DNA of 51,186 nucleotides. It comes from Candidatus Omnitrophota bacterium (GTDB lineage: Bacteria > Omnitrophota > Gorgyraeia > Pluralincolimonadales > Pluralincolimonadaceae). The notes beneath the pieces were generated by a model. The model did no database searches, had not been told where the DNA came from, and saw nothing but the letters and a program-made list of their open reading frames with translations. Below are positions 10,056 to 18,084 of this stretch, one piece after another. The position numbers and the translations under genes were made by a program. Position 1 is the stretch's first letter. Each line of letters opens with the position of its first letter. The stretch spans positions 1 to 51,186 of the forward strand of contig JAUYOH010000120.1 of assembly GCA_030695925.1 (NCBI GenBank). The letters run 5' to 3'.

Positions 10056-10083
10056 ATCTGCCAATATTTAAGGATTTTAAAGC

Positions 10084-11700
10084 ATGATTTCATCTAACGG
10101 AATATCATTGCGATATGGCTCGCGCAAACTTTTTTCCGATGTTAACATAATTTTTTCTCCGGGGAATTGTTACGGGTTGATAGGGGCTAACGGTTCGGGG
10201 AAATCCACGTTTTTAAAGATACTCTCCGGAGAAGTGAATTCCACCGCGGGCGAGGTCACGGTATCTCCGGGCGAGCGGATCGCGGTCTTAAAGCAGGACC
10301 AGTTCGTTTTTGATGAATTCACGGCCTTGACCACCGTCATCATGGGCCATAAGAAACTCTATGATATTATAAAGGGAAAGGAGACACTCCACGCCAAAAA
10401 GGACTTTTCCGATAAGGATGGGATGGAACTCTCCGAGCTCGAGGCGGAGTTCTCGATTTTGGATGGGTGGAACGCCGAATCTGACGCGGCAAAATTGTTA
10501 AGCGATCTGGGCATTACGGAACAATTTCACGGGGTCGAGATGAAACAGCTGGAAGAAGGGCAGAAGGTACGCGTGCTGTTGGCTCAGGCCTTGTTCGGCA
10601 ACCCGGATATCCTGCTGCTCGACGAGCCCACGAACCACCTTGATATTGAAAACTGCGTATGGCTTGAAGGATTTTTGTCCAATTTCAAAAATACCGCCAT
10701 CGTGGTCTCCCACGACCGCCATTTTCTGGATAAGGTCTGTACGCATATCGCGGATATTGATTACGGCAAGATCCAGCTGTATCCGGGCAATTTCAGTTTT
10801 TGGTTGGAATCCAGCCAGCTTGTCCTTAGGCAGCGTATGGAGACCAACAAAAAGATCGAGAAGAAAAGGGAAGAGCTAAAAAATTTTATCGCCCGTTTCA
10901 GCGCTAACGCTTCCAAGGCAAAGCAGGCGACCAGCCGCAAAAAGATCCTGGAAAAACTTACCCTTGAAGACATCAAGCCTTCTTCAAGAAGGAGCCCGTA
11001 TATAAATTTTGAACAGGCACGCGAGGCGGGAAACAATGTCTTGACTATCGACCGTTTATCCAAATCGCTTGACGGCCAGGCCATGTTCAAGGACCTCACA
11101 CTTACCGTCGAGAAGGGCGATAAGATCGCTTTTGTCGGCTCCGATGACCTCGCTAATACGACCCTGTTCCAGGTCCTGTCCGGAGAGGCCCGGCCTGATG
11201 GCGGCATTTTTAAGTGGGGCGCTTCGATCAACCCGGCATATTATCCTAAGGATAACACTAAATATTTTGATGTAGACTGCAATCTTATCGATTGGCTTCG
11301 CCGGTATTCGGATAATACTGACGAGGTTTTTGTACGCGGATATTTAGGACGTATGCTTTTTTCCGGCGATGAATCTTTCAAACAGGTTGGGGTCTTATCC
11401 GGCGGCGAGCGGGTCAGGTGCATGCTATCGCGCATGATGCTTGCCCAGCCTAATGTAATGATTCTGGATCACCCGACTAACCACTTGGACCTGGAATCGA
11501 TCGAGGCCTTGAACAAGGGCCTGGAGAGGTTCGAAGGGACTCTGCTGTTCGCTTCGCATGACCATCAACTGATCCAGACGGTGGCTAACCGTATCGTCGA
11601 GATCACGCCAAATGGTTTTATAGACCGCCCCAACATAACGCTTGATGAATATTTGTCCGATGAAAATATTAAAAAGCAGCTTCATCGATTATATTCTTAA
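10084..11700 (+). CDS. ABC-F ATPase, YbiT-like, with degenerate second site
   Basis: A 538-residue soluble protein with two ABC domains and no membrane segment. ABC-F proteins act on ribosomes; this one aligns along its length with E. coli YbiT. Domain 1 has Walker A GANGSGKS (K40), Walker B LLLDEP (E181) and H-switch VSHD, but a degenerate signature LEEGQ (156-160). Domain 2 has intact signature LSGGE (438-442), but Walker A reads GSDDLANTT (Asn358 replaces Lys) and Walker B reads LDHP (His463 replaces the catalytic Glu). The composite site from domain 1 Walker and domain 2 signature is thus complete, and the other is dead. The linker (~245-310) is Lys-rich. The gene has its own promoter and attenuator. 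Confidence 0.92.
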   Translation: MISSNGISLRYGSRKLFSDVNIIFSPGNCYGLIGANGSGKSTFLKILSGEVNSTAGEVTVSPGERIAVLKQDQFVFDEFTALTTVIMGHKKLYDIIKGKETLHAKKDFSDKDGMELSELEAEFSILDGWNAESDAAKLLSDLGITEQFHGVEMKQLEEGQKVRVLLAQALFGNPDILLLDEPTNHLDIENCVWLEGFLSNFKNTAIVVSHDRHFLDKVCTHIADIDYGKIQLYPGNFSFWLESSQLVLRQRMETNKKIEKKREELKNFIARFSANASKAKQATSRKKILEKLTLEDIKPSSRRSPYINFEQAREAGNNVLTIDRLSKSLDGQAMFKDLTLTVEKGDKIAFVGSDDLANTTLFQVLSGEARPDGGIFKWGASINPAYYPKDNTKYFDVDCNLIDWLRRYSDNTDEVFVRGYLGRMLFSGDESFKQVGVLSGGERVRCMLSRMMLAQPNVMILDHPTNHLDLESIEALNKGLERFEGTLLFASHDHQLIQTVANRIVEITPNGFIDRPNITLDEYLSDENIKKQLHRLYS

Positions 11701-11761
11701 CTAACCTTATTACTAAGAGGCGTATTTCCTTTAAAGTCTCGAAAATATCCCATTTTCCCAC

Positions 11762-11790
11762 TTGACAATATTCCCACTATAGTGTACACT
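11762..11790 (+). promoter_or_regulatory. Promoter and palindromic operator of the toxin-antitoxin pair
   Basis: TTGACA (11762-11767), 17 bases, TACACT (11785-11790). The perfect palindrome AGTGTACACT (11781-11790) covers the -10, as expected for an operator bound by the antitoxin or the toxin-antitoxin complex. Confidence 0.65.
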
Positions 11791-11811
11791 TTGAATGGAA
11801 AAGGAGGATAC

Positions 11812-12156
11812 ATGAAAACACTTAAATCTCGCAGCAGGGCCAAGAAAGAAACAGTTGATATCCACGAAGAGTTCATTCCATATCAGACTAAGCCGCTTGA
11901 CTCCAAATATAGGATTACTTTAGGCGGCAGGCTTACCAGGTTGCTTGGTAAACGGATGAATGCGGAAGCATACCAGATTTTTGTCGGCAGGAATGGGGAT
12001 ATTTTATTAAGGCCGTCAGTATCTATTCCCAGCAATGAGGCTTGGGTATACCAAAACCCTGATGTCGTTGGAAAACTCCGCAAGGGCCTCCAAGAAGCGC
12101 GGGAAGGTAAAATCGAGCGCGTAGATGATTTGGAGTCTTTCTTGGAGAAATTATGA
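11812..12156 (+). CDS. Type II antitoxin
   Basis: The start is ATG 11812, placed by AAGGAGG at 11801-11807; the track's GTG 11782 would lie inside the promoter. The product has 114 residues. A central stretch (PLDSKYRITLGGRL) resembles an AbrB/SpoVT-type DNA-binding fold, where D-x-K-x-R-I-T-L is common. The C-terminal part, KLRKGLQEAREGKIERVDDL, looks like the toxin-wrapping helix found in many antitoxins. The last four bases overlap the start of the toxin gene (ATGA), typical of such pairs. Confidence 0.78.
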   Translation: MKTLKSRSRAKKETVDIHEEFIPYQTKPLDSKYRITLGGRLTRLLGKRMNAEAYQIFVGRNGDILLRPSVSIPSNEAWVYQNPDVVGKLRKGLQEAREGKIERVDDLESFLEKL

Positions 12157-12449
12157 GGTTTTTCTTAAGCTTTACGCCAACCGCAAAAGCTAACCTTAAA
12201 GAACTAAAGGAGTCAGCTCATCTTGAGAAGCGCTTTAAGGCGGCATCCAAGGCCTTGAAGTTTCTGCAAGAAGACCCGCGCCATCCTAGCCTGCAGACGC
12301 ATGAGTTTTCTTCGTTTAAGGGGCCCCGCGGGGAGAAAGTTTTTGAGGCTTATGCCGAGCAGGATACGCCTGCTGCATATAGAATAGTCTTCTTTTATGG
12401 TCAGCAAAGGGGAGAGATTGTTATTGTGGCAATCACGCCTCATCCATAG
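12153..12449 (+). CDS. RelE/ParE-superfamily toxin
   Basis: A 98-residue small protein with the RelE/ParE pattern: an N-terminal beta strand, two helices (KANLKELK..., KRFKAASKALKFLQ), then strands with DPRHPSLQTHEF, KVFEAYAE, AYRIVFFY and the C-terminal ITPHP. RelE-like members cleave mRNA at the ribosome and ParE-like ones poison gyrase; this sequence does not settle which. Its start overlaps the antitoxin stop, so the two are translationally coupled. Confidence 0.82.
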   Translation: MRFFLSFTPTAKANLKELKESAHLEKRFKAASKALKFLQEDPRHPSLQTHEFSSFKGPRGEKVFEAYAEQDTPAAYRIVFFYGQQRGEIVIVAITPHP

Positions 12450-12522
12450 AAGGATTAAGCATCGAGTTCGAGTCGGCCGGTACAAAAATTATACGCCCGC
12501 AATACTAAACTAACTGGCGAAG

Positions 12523-14355
12523 ATGAAAAATAAAGATATTTCCGGAGAAATGCGCGCTTGTTTAAAACGTTACTGGGGATACGAGCAGTTTCGTCCGTGG
12601 CAGGAAGATACTATACTGGCGATTATGGATGAGCGCGAGACCCTGACTATTCTTCCTACCGGCGGGGGCAAGTCTCTTTGTTTTCAGCTTCCAGCTTTGC
12701 TGAAAGATGGAATGGCGGTGGTGATTTCGCCATTGATCTCCCTGATGAAAGATCAGGTGGACGGATTAAAAGATATGGGGATCTCCGCGGAATATCTTAA
12801 TTCCAGCCAAGATTTTGCCCAGCAGCGTTCGGTGATTGAACGCATCAAAAATGTAGAGGTGAAGCTTTTGTACATTTCTCCTGAGCGCCTGCAAACCGAA
12901 GAAACAATAGAATTGTTAAGATCCGCTGAGTTGTCTTTTTTTGTGATCGATGAGGCGCATTGCATCAGCCATTGGGGCCATGATTTCCGGGATGAATACC
13001 GCCATCTCGGGGCAATCAAGGATAATTTTCCGGGAATAAATATACACGCTTTTACCGCTACCGCCACCAAAGAGGTGCAGGCGGATATTCTCGCCCAACT
13101 AAGGTTTGATAAAGCGCAGCTTAATATCGCTTCGGTTGACCGGCAAAATTTGACATACAGGGTTATGCCGCGGGCGAATGTTATTTCTCAGATCACAGGA
13201 GTTTTAGAGAAACATTCCGGAGACGCCGGGATTATTTATTGCTTGCGCCGCAGCGACGTGGATAATATTTCCGTCAGGTTGAATAAATTGGGATTTAAGA
13301 ATTTGCCTTATCACGCGGGGCTTTCGGATGAAGAGCGTCATTTGAATCAGGACCAGTTTATCCGTGAAGAAGTAAATATTATCGTGGCTACAGTAGCTTT
13401 TGGTATGGGGATAGACCGATCAGATATCCGTTTTGTAATCCACGCGGCAATGCCCAAGAGTATCGAGCATTATCACCAGGAAACCGGCCGCGCCGGCAGA
13501 GATAGCCTGCCGTCGTGCTGCTACATGTTTTATGGCGGAGGGGATTTCGGCGTCTGGAAATTTTTTTCTGAGCAGTCGGCGAATCGGGATGTGATGCTGG
13601 ATAAACTGCGGATTATGTATAATTTCTGCACTCAGCCGCAATGCAGGCATAAGGTTTTTGTTAATTATTTTGGCCAGGAATATGCTCAATCTTCCTGCCG
13701 GGCCTGCGATTATTGCCTGAGTGAAGTAGATATGGTAGATGATCCTATTGGCGTAGGGCAGAAGATTTTGAATTGCATTGATAGCGTTAAATATGGGGAT
13801 GGCCGTGGCTTCGGCGCCGGTTATGTCGCTGATATCTTAAAAGGAAATCCGACAAGTCAGATCGCCAGGTGGGGGCATCAGGGTAACCCAAACTTCGCGG
13901 CAATGCCTTCTGAAACGCTCGCGTCTATCCGCTATCTGATTGAACAGTTGATTGGGCAGGGTTTTCTGGATCGCCAGGGAGAGTATAGTACTCTTTTCTT
14001 GACCGACCTTGGCAGGCGGCTTTTAAACGGCGAAATCACGCCTATCTTAGCCAAGCCGCTGGTGGCAGCTAGAAAAAAAGAGATTAGCGCCCGCCAGAAA
14101 ACGAAGAAAGCTCAGGATTGGGCAGGCGTAGACGAAAAATTGTTTGAACTACTGCGTTCGAAAAGAGCGGAATTAGCCCGAAAACAGGACGTGCCAGCCT
14201 ATATCATCTTTGGCGACAGGTCCTTAAAAGACATGGCTTTCATTAAGCCGACAACCTGCGAAGCTTTTTCCGGAGTCTTTGGCGTAGGCGAGCATAAGCT
14301 AAAAATTTATGCTGAGCCGTTTATTGAAATAATTAAACAGTATTTAAAACAATAA
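12523..14355 (+). CDS. recQ: ATP-dependent DNA helicase RecQ
   Basis: A 610-residue 3'-5' helicase of normal full length. Motif I TGGGKS (around residue 50), motif II DEAH in VIDEAHCISHWGH (with the aromatic-rich loop just after), motif VI region QETGRAGRD. The RecQ-C zinc site is visible as C-x(n)-CRHK...CRACDYC, followed by a winged helix. A C-terminal HRDC domain (~520-605) is present. RecQ acts in fork repair and recombination. The ribosome binding site is weak (GCGAAG). It sits 73 bases after the toxin gene but probably has its own promoter. Confidence 0.95.
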   Translation: MKNKDISGEMRACLKRYWGYEQFRPWQEDTILAIMDERETLTILPTGGGKSLCFQLPALLKDGMAVVISPLISLMKDQVDGLKDMGISAEYLNSSQDFAQQRSVIERIKNVEVKLLYISPERLQTEETIELLRSAELSFFVIDEAHCISHWGHDFRDEYRHLGAIKDNFPGINIHAFTATATKEVQADILAQLRFDKAQLNIASVDRQNLTYRVMPRANVISQITGVLEKHSGDAGIIYCLRRSDVDNISVRLNKLGFKNLPYHAGLSDEERHLNQDQFIREEVNIIVATVAFGMGIDRSDIRFVIHAAMPKSIEHYHQETGRAGRDSLPSCCYMFYGGGDFGVWKFFSEQSANRDVMLDKLRIMYNFCTQPQCRHKVFVNYFGQEYAQSSCRACDYCLSEVDMVDDPIGVGQKILNCIDSVKYGDGRGFGAGYVADILKGNPTSQIARWGHQGNPNFAAMPSETLASIRYLIEQLIGQGFLDRQGEYSTLFLTDLGRRLLNGEITPILAKPLVAARKKEISARQKTKKAQDWAGVDEKLFELLRSKRAELARKQDVPAYIIFGDRSLKDMAFIKPTTCEAFSGVFGVGEHKLKIYAEPFIEIIKQYLKQ

Positions 14356-14365
14356 TATAAAATAT

Positions 14366-14403
14366 AAATAGAGAGTATGCTAAGTTTAGCATACTCTCTA
14401 TTT
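14366..14403. terminator. Perfect 18-bp inverted repeat after recQ
   Basis: AAATAGAGAGTATGCTAA and its exact reverse complement are separated by two bases. It starts 11 bases after the recQ stop. The A-rich 5' flank and T-rich 3' flank would work as a terminator in either direction. Confidence 0.7.
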
Positions 14404-14455
14404 AAGGCGATTAGGAAGCTTAGAGGCTTATTTTTGCCTTTTTGAAGGGGAAAGA

Positions 14456-14818
14456 ATGAAGATGATCGATTGCTTGAAATGCAAACAGAAAAATTCTTGT
14501 TGTGATTTTGGAGCATGGGTAGATTTAGAAGAAGCTAAAAAAATATTATCTCTTAGGTTAAAAGGGGATTTTTATCATCTTGAGAAGGATAAAGATTTTC
14601 CTTCCGGATATAGAGTTGGAACGAGCTATGAAGATAATCACTGTTCTTTCCTTACCCCGGAAGGGCTATGCTCTATCCACAAAGTTGATTATAATTTGAA
14701 GCCGGCTCATTGCAAAGAATTTCCATATGAAAAAGGAAAATTATCGCCATTTGCAGACGTGTTATGCTCGCGGGTTAAAGCAAAAAGAAAGATAAAGAAA
14801 AGGGTTAGTTCGCCTTAG
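14456..14818 (+). CDS. YkgJ-type Cys cluster protein
   Basis: A 120-residue protein with the YkgJ/CxxCxxCC pattern: CLKCKQKNSCC near the N-terminus, a central CSFL followed by GLCSIHK, then PAHCKEFPY. Families with this arrangement bind a metal or Fe-S cluster; the exact function is unknown. The start ATG 14456 follows AAGGGGAAAG; a second ATG two codons later is also possible. It lies between the recQ terminator and the ubiE-like gene and is 29 bases from the latter. Confidence 0.8.
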   Translation: MKMIDCLKCKQKNSCCDFGAWVDLEEAKKILSLRLKGDFYHLEKDKDFPSGYRVGTSYEDNHCSFLTPEGLCSIHKVDYNLKPAHCKEFPYEKGKLSPFADVLCSRVKAKRKIKKRVSSP

Positions 14819-14847
14819 ATTCGTATATTATATGTTGGCCGACGACG

Positions 14848-15573
14848 ATGAAAAGTGTTACTCATACACCGCATGCGACCACAGGCTTCCTGAAGAATGT
14901 GTTCTCAGAAGTCCCCGCGACGTATGAACGCGTAAACCACGTTCTGACACTGGGACTTGACAGGGTGTGGCGCTGGCGAGCCGCAAGGATTGCCGCATTA
15001 GCTGGTGGTGATCAGTGGGTTGACATGTGCACTGGCACAGGAGAGATGGCTGTTTATCTGGGTCGCCTGGCCCCGGAAGGAACGAGGATTCAGGCAGTAG
15101 ATTTCTCACCGACCATGATGGCCGAAGCACGCAAGAAGCGAGAAGCCGCGCACATAGAGTTTGTGTCTGCAGACATCCATGCATTGCCCTTTTCCAGTGA
15201 AAGCGTTGATCTGATTACCATGTCGTTCGCCGCACGCAATATTAATGTGAACAGGGAATCCCTGGTCCATGGTCTCACCGAACTGCATCGAGTCCTGAAA
15301 CCGGGAGGTCGTTTCGTGAATCTGGAAACCAGTCAGCCCTCTTCCGGCCTCGTGAGAAACTGCTTCCATTTGTACGTGAAGCTATTTGTGAAGCAGGTTG
15401 GCAGTCGACTATCCGGGTCAAAGACCGGTTATTCCTATCTGTCTAAGACAATCCCTCGATTCTATCCCGCTGAAGTGCTGGTCGACATCCTGCGTCAAGT
15501 AGGTTTCGGGGAGGTCACTTTCCAGCGATTGATGCTCGGAGTGGCGGCAATTCATCAGGCACGAAAGGTGTAG
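14848..15573 (+). CDS. UbiE/MenG-type quinone methyltransferase
   Basis: A 241-residue SAM-dependent class I methyltransferase. The N-terminal AxxYDxxN-like region (PATYERVNHVLTLGLDRVWR), motif I DMCTGTGEMA, motif II region LPFSSESVDLITMSFAARN and the C-terminal PGGRFV...YLSKTIPRF match UbiE/MenG, the last or next-to-last step of menaquinone or ubiquinone synthesis. Other quinone genes are absent here, so methylation of demethylmenaquinone is inferred from family. It is followed within 15 bases by the second copy of the 27-base repeat, and its base composition appears higher in G+C than its neighbours, so it may have been acquired. Confidence 0.85.
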   Translation: MKSVTHTPHATTGFLKNVFSEVPATYERVNHVLTLGLDRVWRWRAARIAALAGGDQWVDMCTGTGEMAVYLGRLAPEGTRIQAVDFSPTMMAEARKKREAAHIEFVSADIHALPFSSESVDLITMSFAARNINVNRESLVHGLTELHRVLKPGGRFVNLETSQPSSGLVRNCFHLYVKLFVKQVGSRLSGSKTGYSYLSKTIPRFYPAEVLVDILRQVGFGEVTFQRLMLGVAAIHQARKV

Positions 15574-15587
15574 AAGGCAGAGGAGCC

Positions 15588-15614
15588 CCCAAGATATAAT
15601 ATTTGCACCGTGCG
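15588..15614. repeat. 27-base direct repeat, right copy
   Basis: Identical to 9772-9798. Here no transposase remnant follows; the sequence ends 5 bases before the stop of the minus-strand cytochrome gene. Confidence 0.7.
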
Positions 15615-15618
15615 GTCC

Positions 15619-16929
15619 CTATTGTTTGTAGCGGCCTTTATAGAACTCGAGGTTCTTTTTGATATCTTCCTTGCTTAAACCTTTTATCCAACGGTGCTCA
15701 TCTTTATTCAAGACCTCGTCGACTAATTTGGGGTCTCTCTCCTTTACTTCCGGTAGGAATTCGAAATAGAAGTGCTTGGCGACTTCATAGAAACCATGCC
15801 ATTGGACAAAGTCCGGCCCCTGCATAGATGCGCCCATTCGAGCGCGCCTGCCTTCGTGGTGCCACAATTCATAATAAATCCACTCCAGCTTCTCATCGAA
15901 TGGCGTCTTGGTAAGTTTTCCGGCCTCGTATAATTTATCCATTATTGCCTTCGCCGGCTTTGCAAATTTCTCGTTATACAATGTCACCGCCTCGTCATAT
16001 TGTTGGTAGAAATTCTCAACCTGAGCCGGGCCGTGGCATTGACGGCAGACGTCTTTCATGGAATCTCGCCGCTTCTGCCAATTTTCCAACTTGGTAGAAA
16101 TTACGGGCCGAAGCGTCCACGAAATCCTATCGCCCACATCGTGAGTAACCGACTGAGTCGGCGTTGCGCTCATATGACAGGATGCGCAGGTCGGAGATGG
16201 ATAATCTTTGCCGGCAATCCATTTATCCGCATCGTTTTCTAAATTCATGTCTTTTATAAAAGCCCGGAATAGCACGCCGTGCTTCGATTCATTATAAATC
16301 TCCGCTTGCGGATGGTCGGGACCCATATGACATTTTCCGCAGTTTTCCGGCTGTCGTGCTTGTGCAACTGAAAATGTATGGCGATAATGACAAGCGGAAC
16401 ATGAGCCCTTGCTCCCGTCGGGATTTATCCTGCCTATCCCGGTATTAGGCCAAGTCGCATGGTCTAATTTTCCGTCCTTCAACACCTTGACTTCGCTACC
16501 GTGGCATTGGCGGCACCCTAGATTGGCGGCTGGCCCGCCTTCTACAACCTCTCCCAATAGATTATCCAATGAACCGATAAACTGCGCTGCTTTGGCGTGA
16601 TGGCTCTTTGAAAATTCCTTTGTCTCTTTCTCGTGGCAAACGGCGCAATCGTTTGGAGTGGGAATCGTTGATATCAGTTCGTCATAGTGTTTAAACGCGT
16701 CGACTTCGCCTTCATTCGCAGAATGGCAAACAGTGCAGTTCAAATCCATTTTTCCGTGTTTACTCTCTTGCCATTGTTTTACGATACCGGGCGAGACTTT
16801 GCTATGGCAGGAAACGCAGGACTCTTTTTTAGGTTGTTCCTGTTTTGGCTGCTCTTTCTCGGCAAAAATCGGTGGCGTCAAAAATATGAATGATATTAAT
16901 AAGGGAAGGAGAAACGTTTTTCTCATCAT
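15619..16929 (-). CDS. Octaheme c-type cytochrome, HAO-like
   Basis: The only clear minus-strand gene. A 436-residue protein with a signal peptide (TFLLPLLISFIFLTPPIFA) and exactly eight CxxCH heme sites, at C38, C65, C95, C139, C177, C197, C248 and C295, all in the first 300 residues, followed by a helical domain ending in FYEVAKHFYFEFLPEV. This layout is that of octaheme hydroxylamine oxidoreductase-like proteins, periplasmic enzymes that either oxidise hydroxylamine or hydrazine or, in versions lacking the Tyr-heme crosslink, reduce nitrite or hydroxylamine. I cannot decide on the crosslink from sequence alone. No NapC/NrfH-type quinol partner or cytochrome maturation genes are in the window. 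Its 3' end abuts the 27-base repeat. Confidence 0.87.
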   Translation of the reverse strand: MMRKTFLLPLLISFIFLTPPIFAEKEQPKQEQPKKESCVSCHSKVSPGIVKQWQESKHGKMDLNCTVCHSANEGEVDAFKHYDELISTIPTPNDCAVCHEKETKEFSKSHHAKAAQFIGSLDNLLGEVVEGGPAANLGCRQCHGSEVKVLKDGKLDHATWPNTGIGRINPDGSKGSCSACHYRHTFSVAQARQPENCGKCHMGPDHPQAEIYNESKHGVLFRAFIKDMNLENDADKWIAGKDYPSPTCASCHMSATPTQSVTHDVGDRISWTLRPVISTKLENWQKRRDSMKDVCRQCHGPAQVENFYQQYDEAVTLYNEKFAKPAKAIMDKLYEAGKLTKTPFDEKLEWIYYELWHHEGRRARMGASMQGPDFVQWHGFYEVAKHFYFEFLPEVKERDPKLVDEVLNKDEHRWIKGLSKEDIKKNLEFYKGRYKQ

Positions 16930-17012
16930 AGCGCGATTATAAAGAAAAGAAACTTTGGTGTCAATAAAAATAGAACATTTCCGGACTCCTTTAAAGACTT
17001 GTAATTATGGGG

Positions 17013-17036
17013 TATAATGTTATATTATAATAACAT
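17013..17036 (+). promoter_or_regulatory. Putative promoter and inverted repeat upstream of the SDR gene
   Basis: TATAAT at 17013-17018 partly overlaps an inverted repeat ATGTTAT (17017-17023) / ATAACAT (17030-17036). This may be a promoter with an operator in the space between the divergent cytochrome and SDR genes. A good -35 is not seen. Confidence 0.4.
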
Positions 17037-17072
17037 GGGTTGGCGCCGGAACCTTAGCTAATATAAAAAGAC

Positions 17073-18029
17073 ATGAATGAACTTTTTTGCAAGAACTTAC
17101 CTACCAAGCCGATCCCGAGCATGGGAAAAATATTAGTGACCGGAGTTTCCGGATATGTCGGCGGTCACTTGGTTGTTGAGCTTTTGGCGCGCGGCTACCA
17201 GCTGCGATTAATGGTTAGGGGAGACGCCGAGGCATATAAAAGGCGTTGGCCCAATGCGGAAATCGTAGTTGCCAACGCGCTTGATCCCGAGCAGGTTAAA
17301 ACAGCTTTACGCGACATCGAGGTTGCCTACTACCTGATCCATTCACTAAATATGGGCCCCAAACGTTTCGAATCAGCCGATCATCAGGCAGCGTTAAATT
17401 TTAAGGACGCGGCCGAAGAAAATCAAGTCAAGCGCATAATCTACTTAGGCGGCCTCGGGGATGTCAGCTCCCATCTCTCACACCACTTAGGAAGCCGGAT
17501 CGATACGGCGATCAACCTCATTATGGGAAAAGTCCCGGTGACGACCTTGAGGGCAGCTGTTATTTTTGGTTCGGGAGGTTCTTCATATGAGATCATCCAT
17601 CATCTCGTGAAGAAGCTTCCCATCTTGCTGCCGCCGCCCTGGGCGAAGAATAAATGTCAGCCCATAGCCTTGAGGGATCTTATTAAGTATCTTGTCGGTG
17701 TCTTAGAAGTACCGGAAACGGCCGGGGGTTATTATGACGTAGGCGGTAGAGATATTTTGACATATGACGAAATGCTGAAAGATTTCGCTAAAATAATGAA
17801 TAAAAAAATGCTTTTTATAAGCTCACCGTTTAACGCAGTTTCGCTATATTCCTATATATCCAGTTTAATCACCCCGCTTCCCTATACATTGATCAGGTGT
17901 CTTTTTGAAAGCTTGCAAAATGAAACGGTTTGTCTGGAAAATTCTATCAGGGATATCATTCCTTTCCAGCCGCTCTCTTATAAAGAAATGATTTTGGAAG
18001 CAATAACCGAGAAAAAGCTAAGCAAATAA
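17073..18029 (+). CDS. NAD(P)-binding SDR protein, YbjT/NmrA-like
   Basis: A 318-residue extended or atypical short-chain dehydrogenase. The Rossmann motif GVSGYVGGHL follows a predicted start at residue 17 (MGKILVTG); the 16 residues before it are not conserved in feel, so ATG 17121 is an alternative start. Further on, IIYLGGLGD and TLRAAVIFGSG match the YbjT / complex I 39-kDa-like group. The catalytic Tyr-x-x-x-Lys of classical SDRs is not evident, so it may bind nucleotide without dehydrogenase activity. A YbjT-type C-terminal DUF2867 domain is missing. Function is not known. Confidence 0.72.
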   Translation: MNELFCKNLPTKPIPSMGKILVTGVSGYVGGHLVVELLARGYQLRLMVRGDAEAYKRRWPNAEIVVANALDPEQVKTALRDIEVAYYLIHSLNMGPKRFESADHQAALNFKDAAEENQVKRIIYLGGLGDVSSHLSHHLGSRIDTAINLIMGKVPVTTLRAAVIFGSGGSSYEIIHHLVKKLPILLPPPWAKNKCQPIALRDLIKYLVGVLEVPETAGGYYDVGGRDILTYDEMLKDFAKIMNKKMLFISSPFNAVSLYSYISSLITPLPYTLIRCLFESLQNETVCLENSIRDIIPFQPLSYKEMILEAITEKKLSK

Positions 18030-18084
18030 TATTTGCAATATATGGATTGTTAAATGATATACGCATAACGTAAGGAGGTTAAAA

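Larger units (their letters stand above)
9507..10083. other. Intergenic region with terminator, repeat D, IS remnant and leader
   Basis: A 577-base gap. In order: a terminator-like hairpin after msrBA (9559-9588), repeat copy D (9636-9774), a 27-base sequence repeated at 15588-15614, a 25-codon transposase remnant (9805-9879), a promoter (9966-9994) and an attenuator-type terminator (10028-10055) before the ABC-F gene. Confidence 0.7.
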
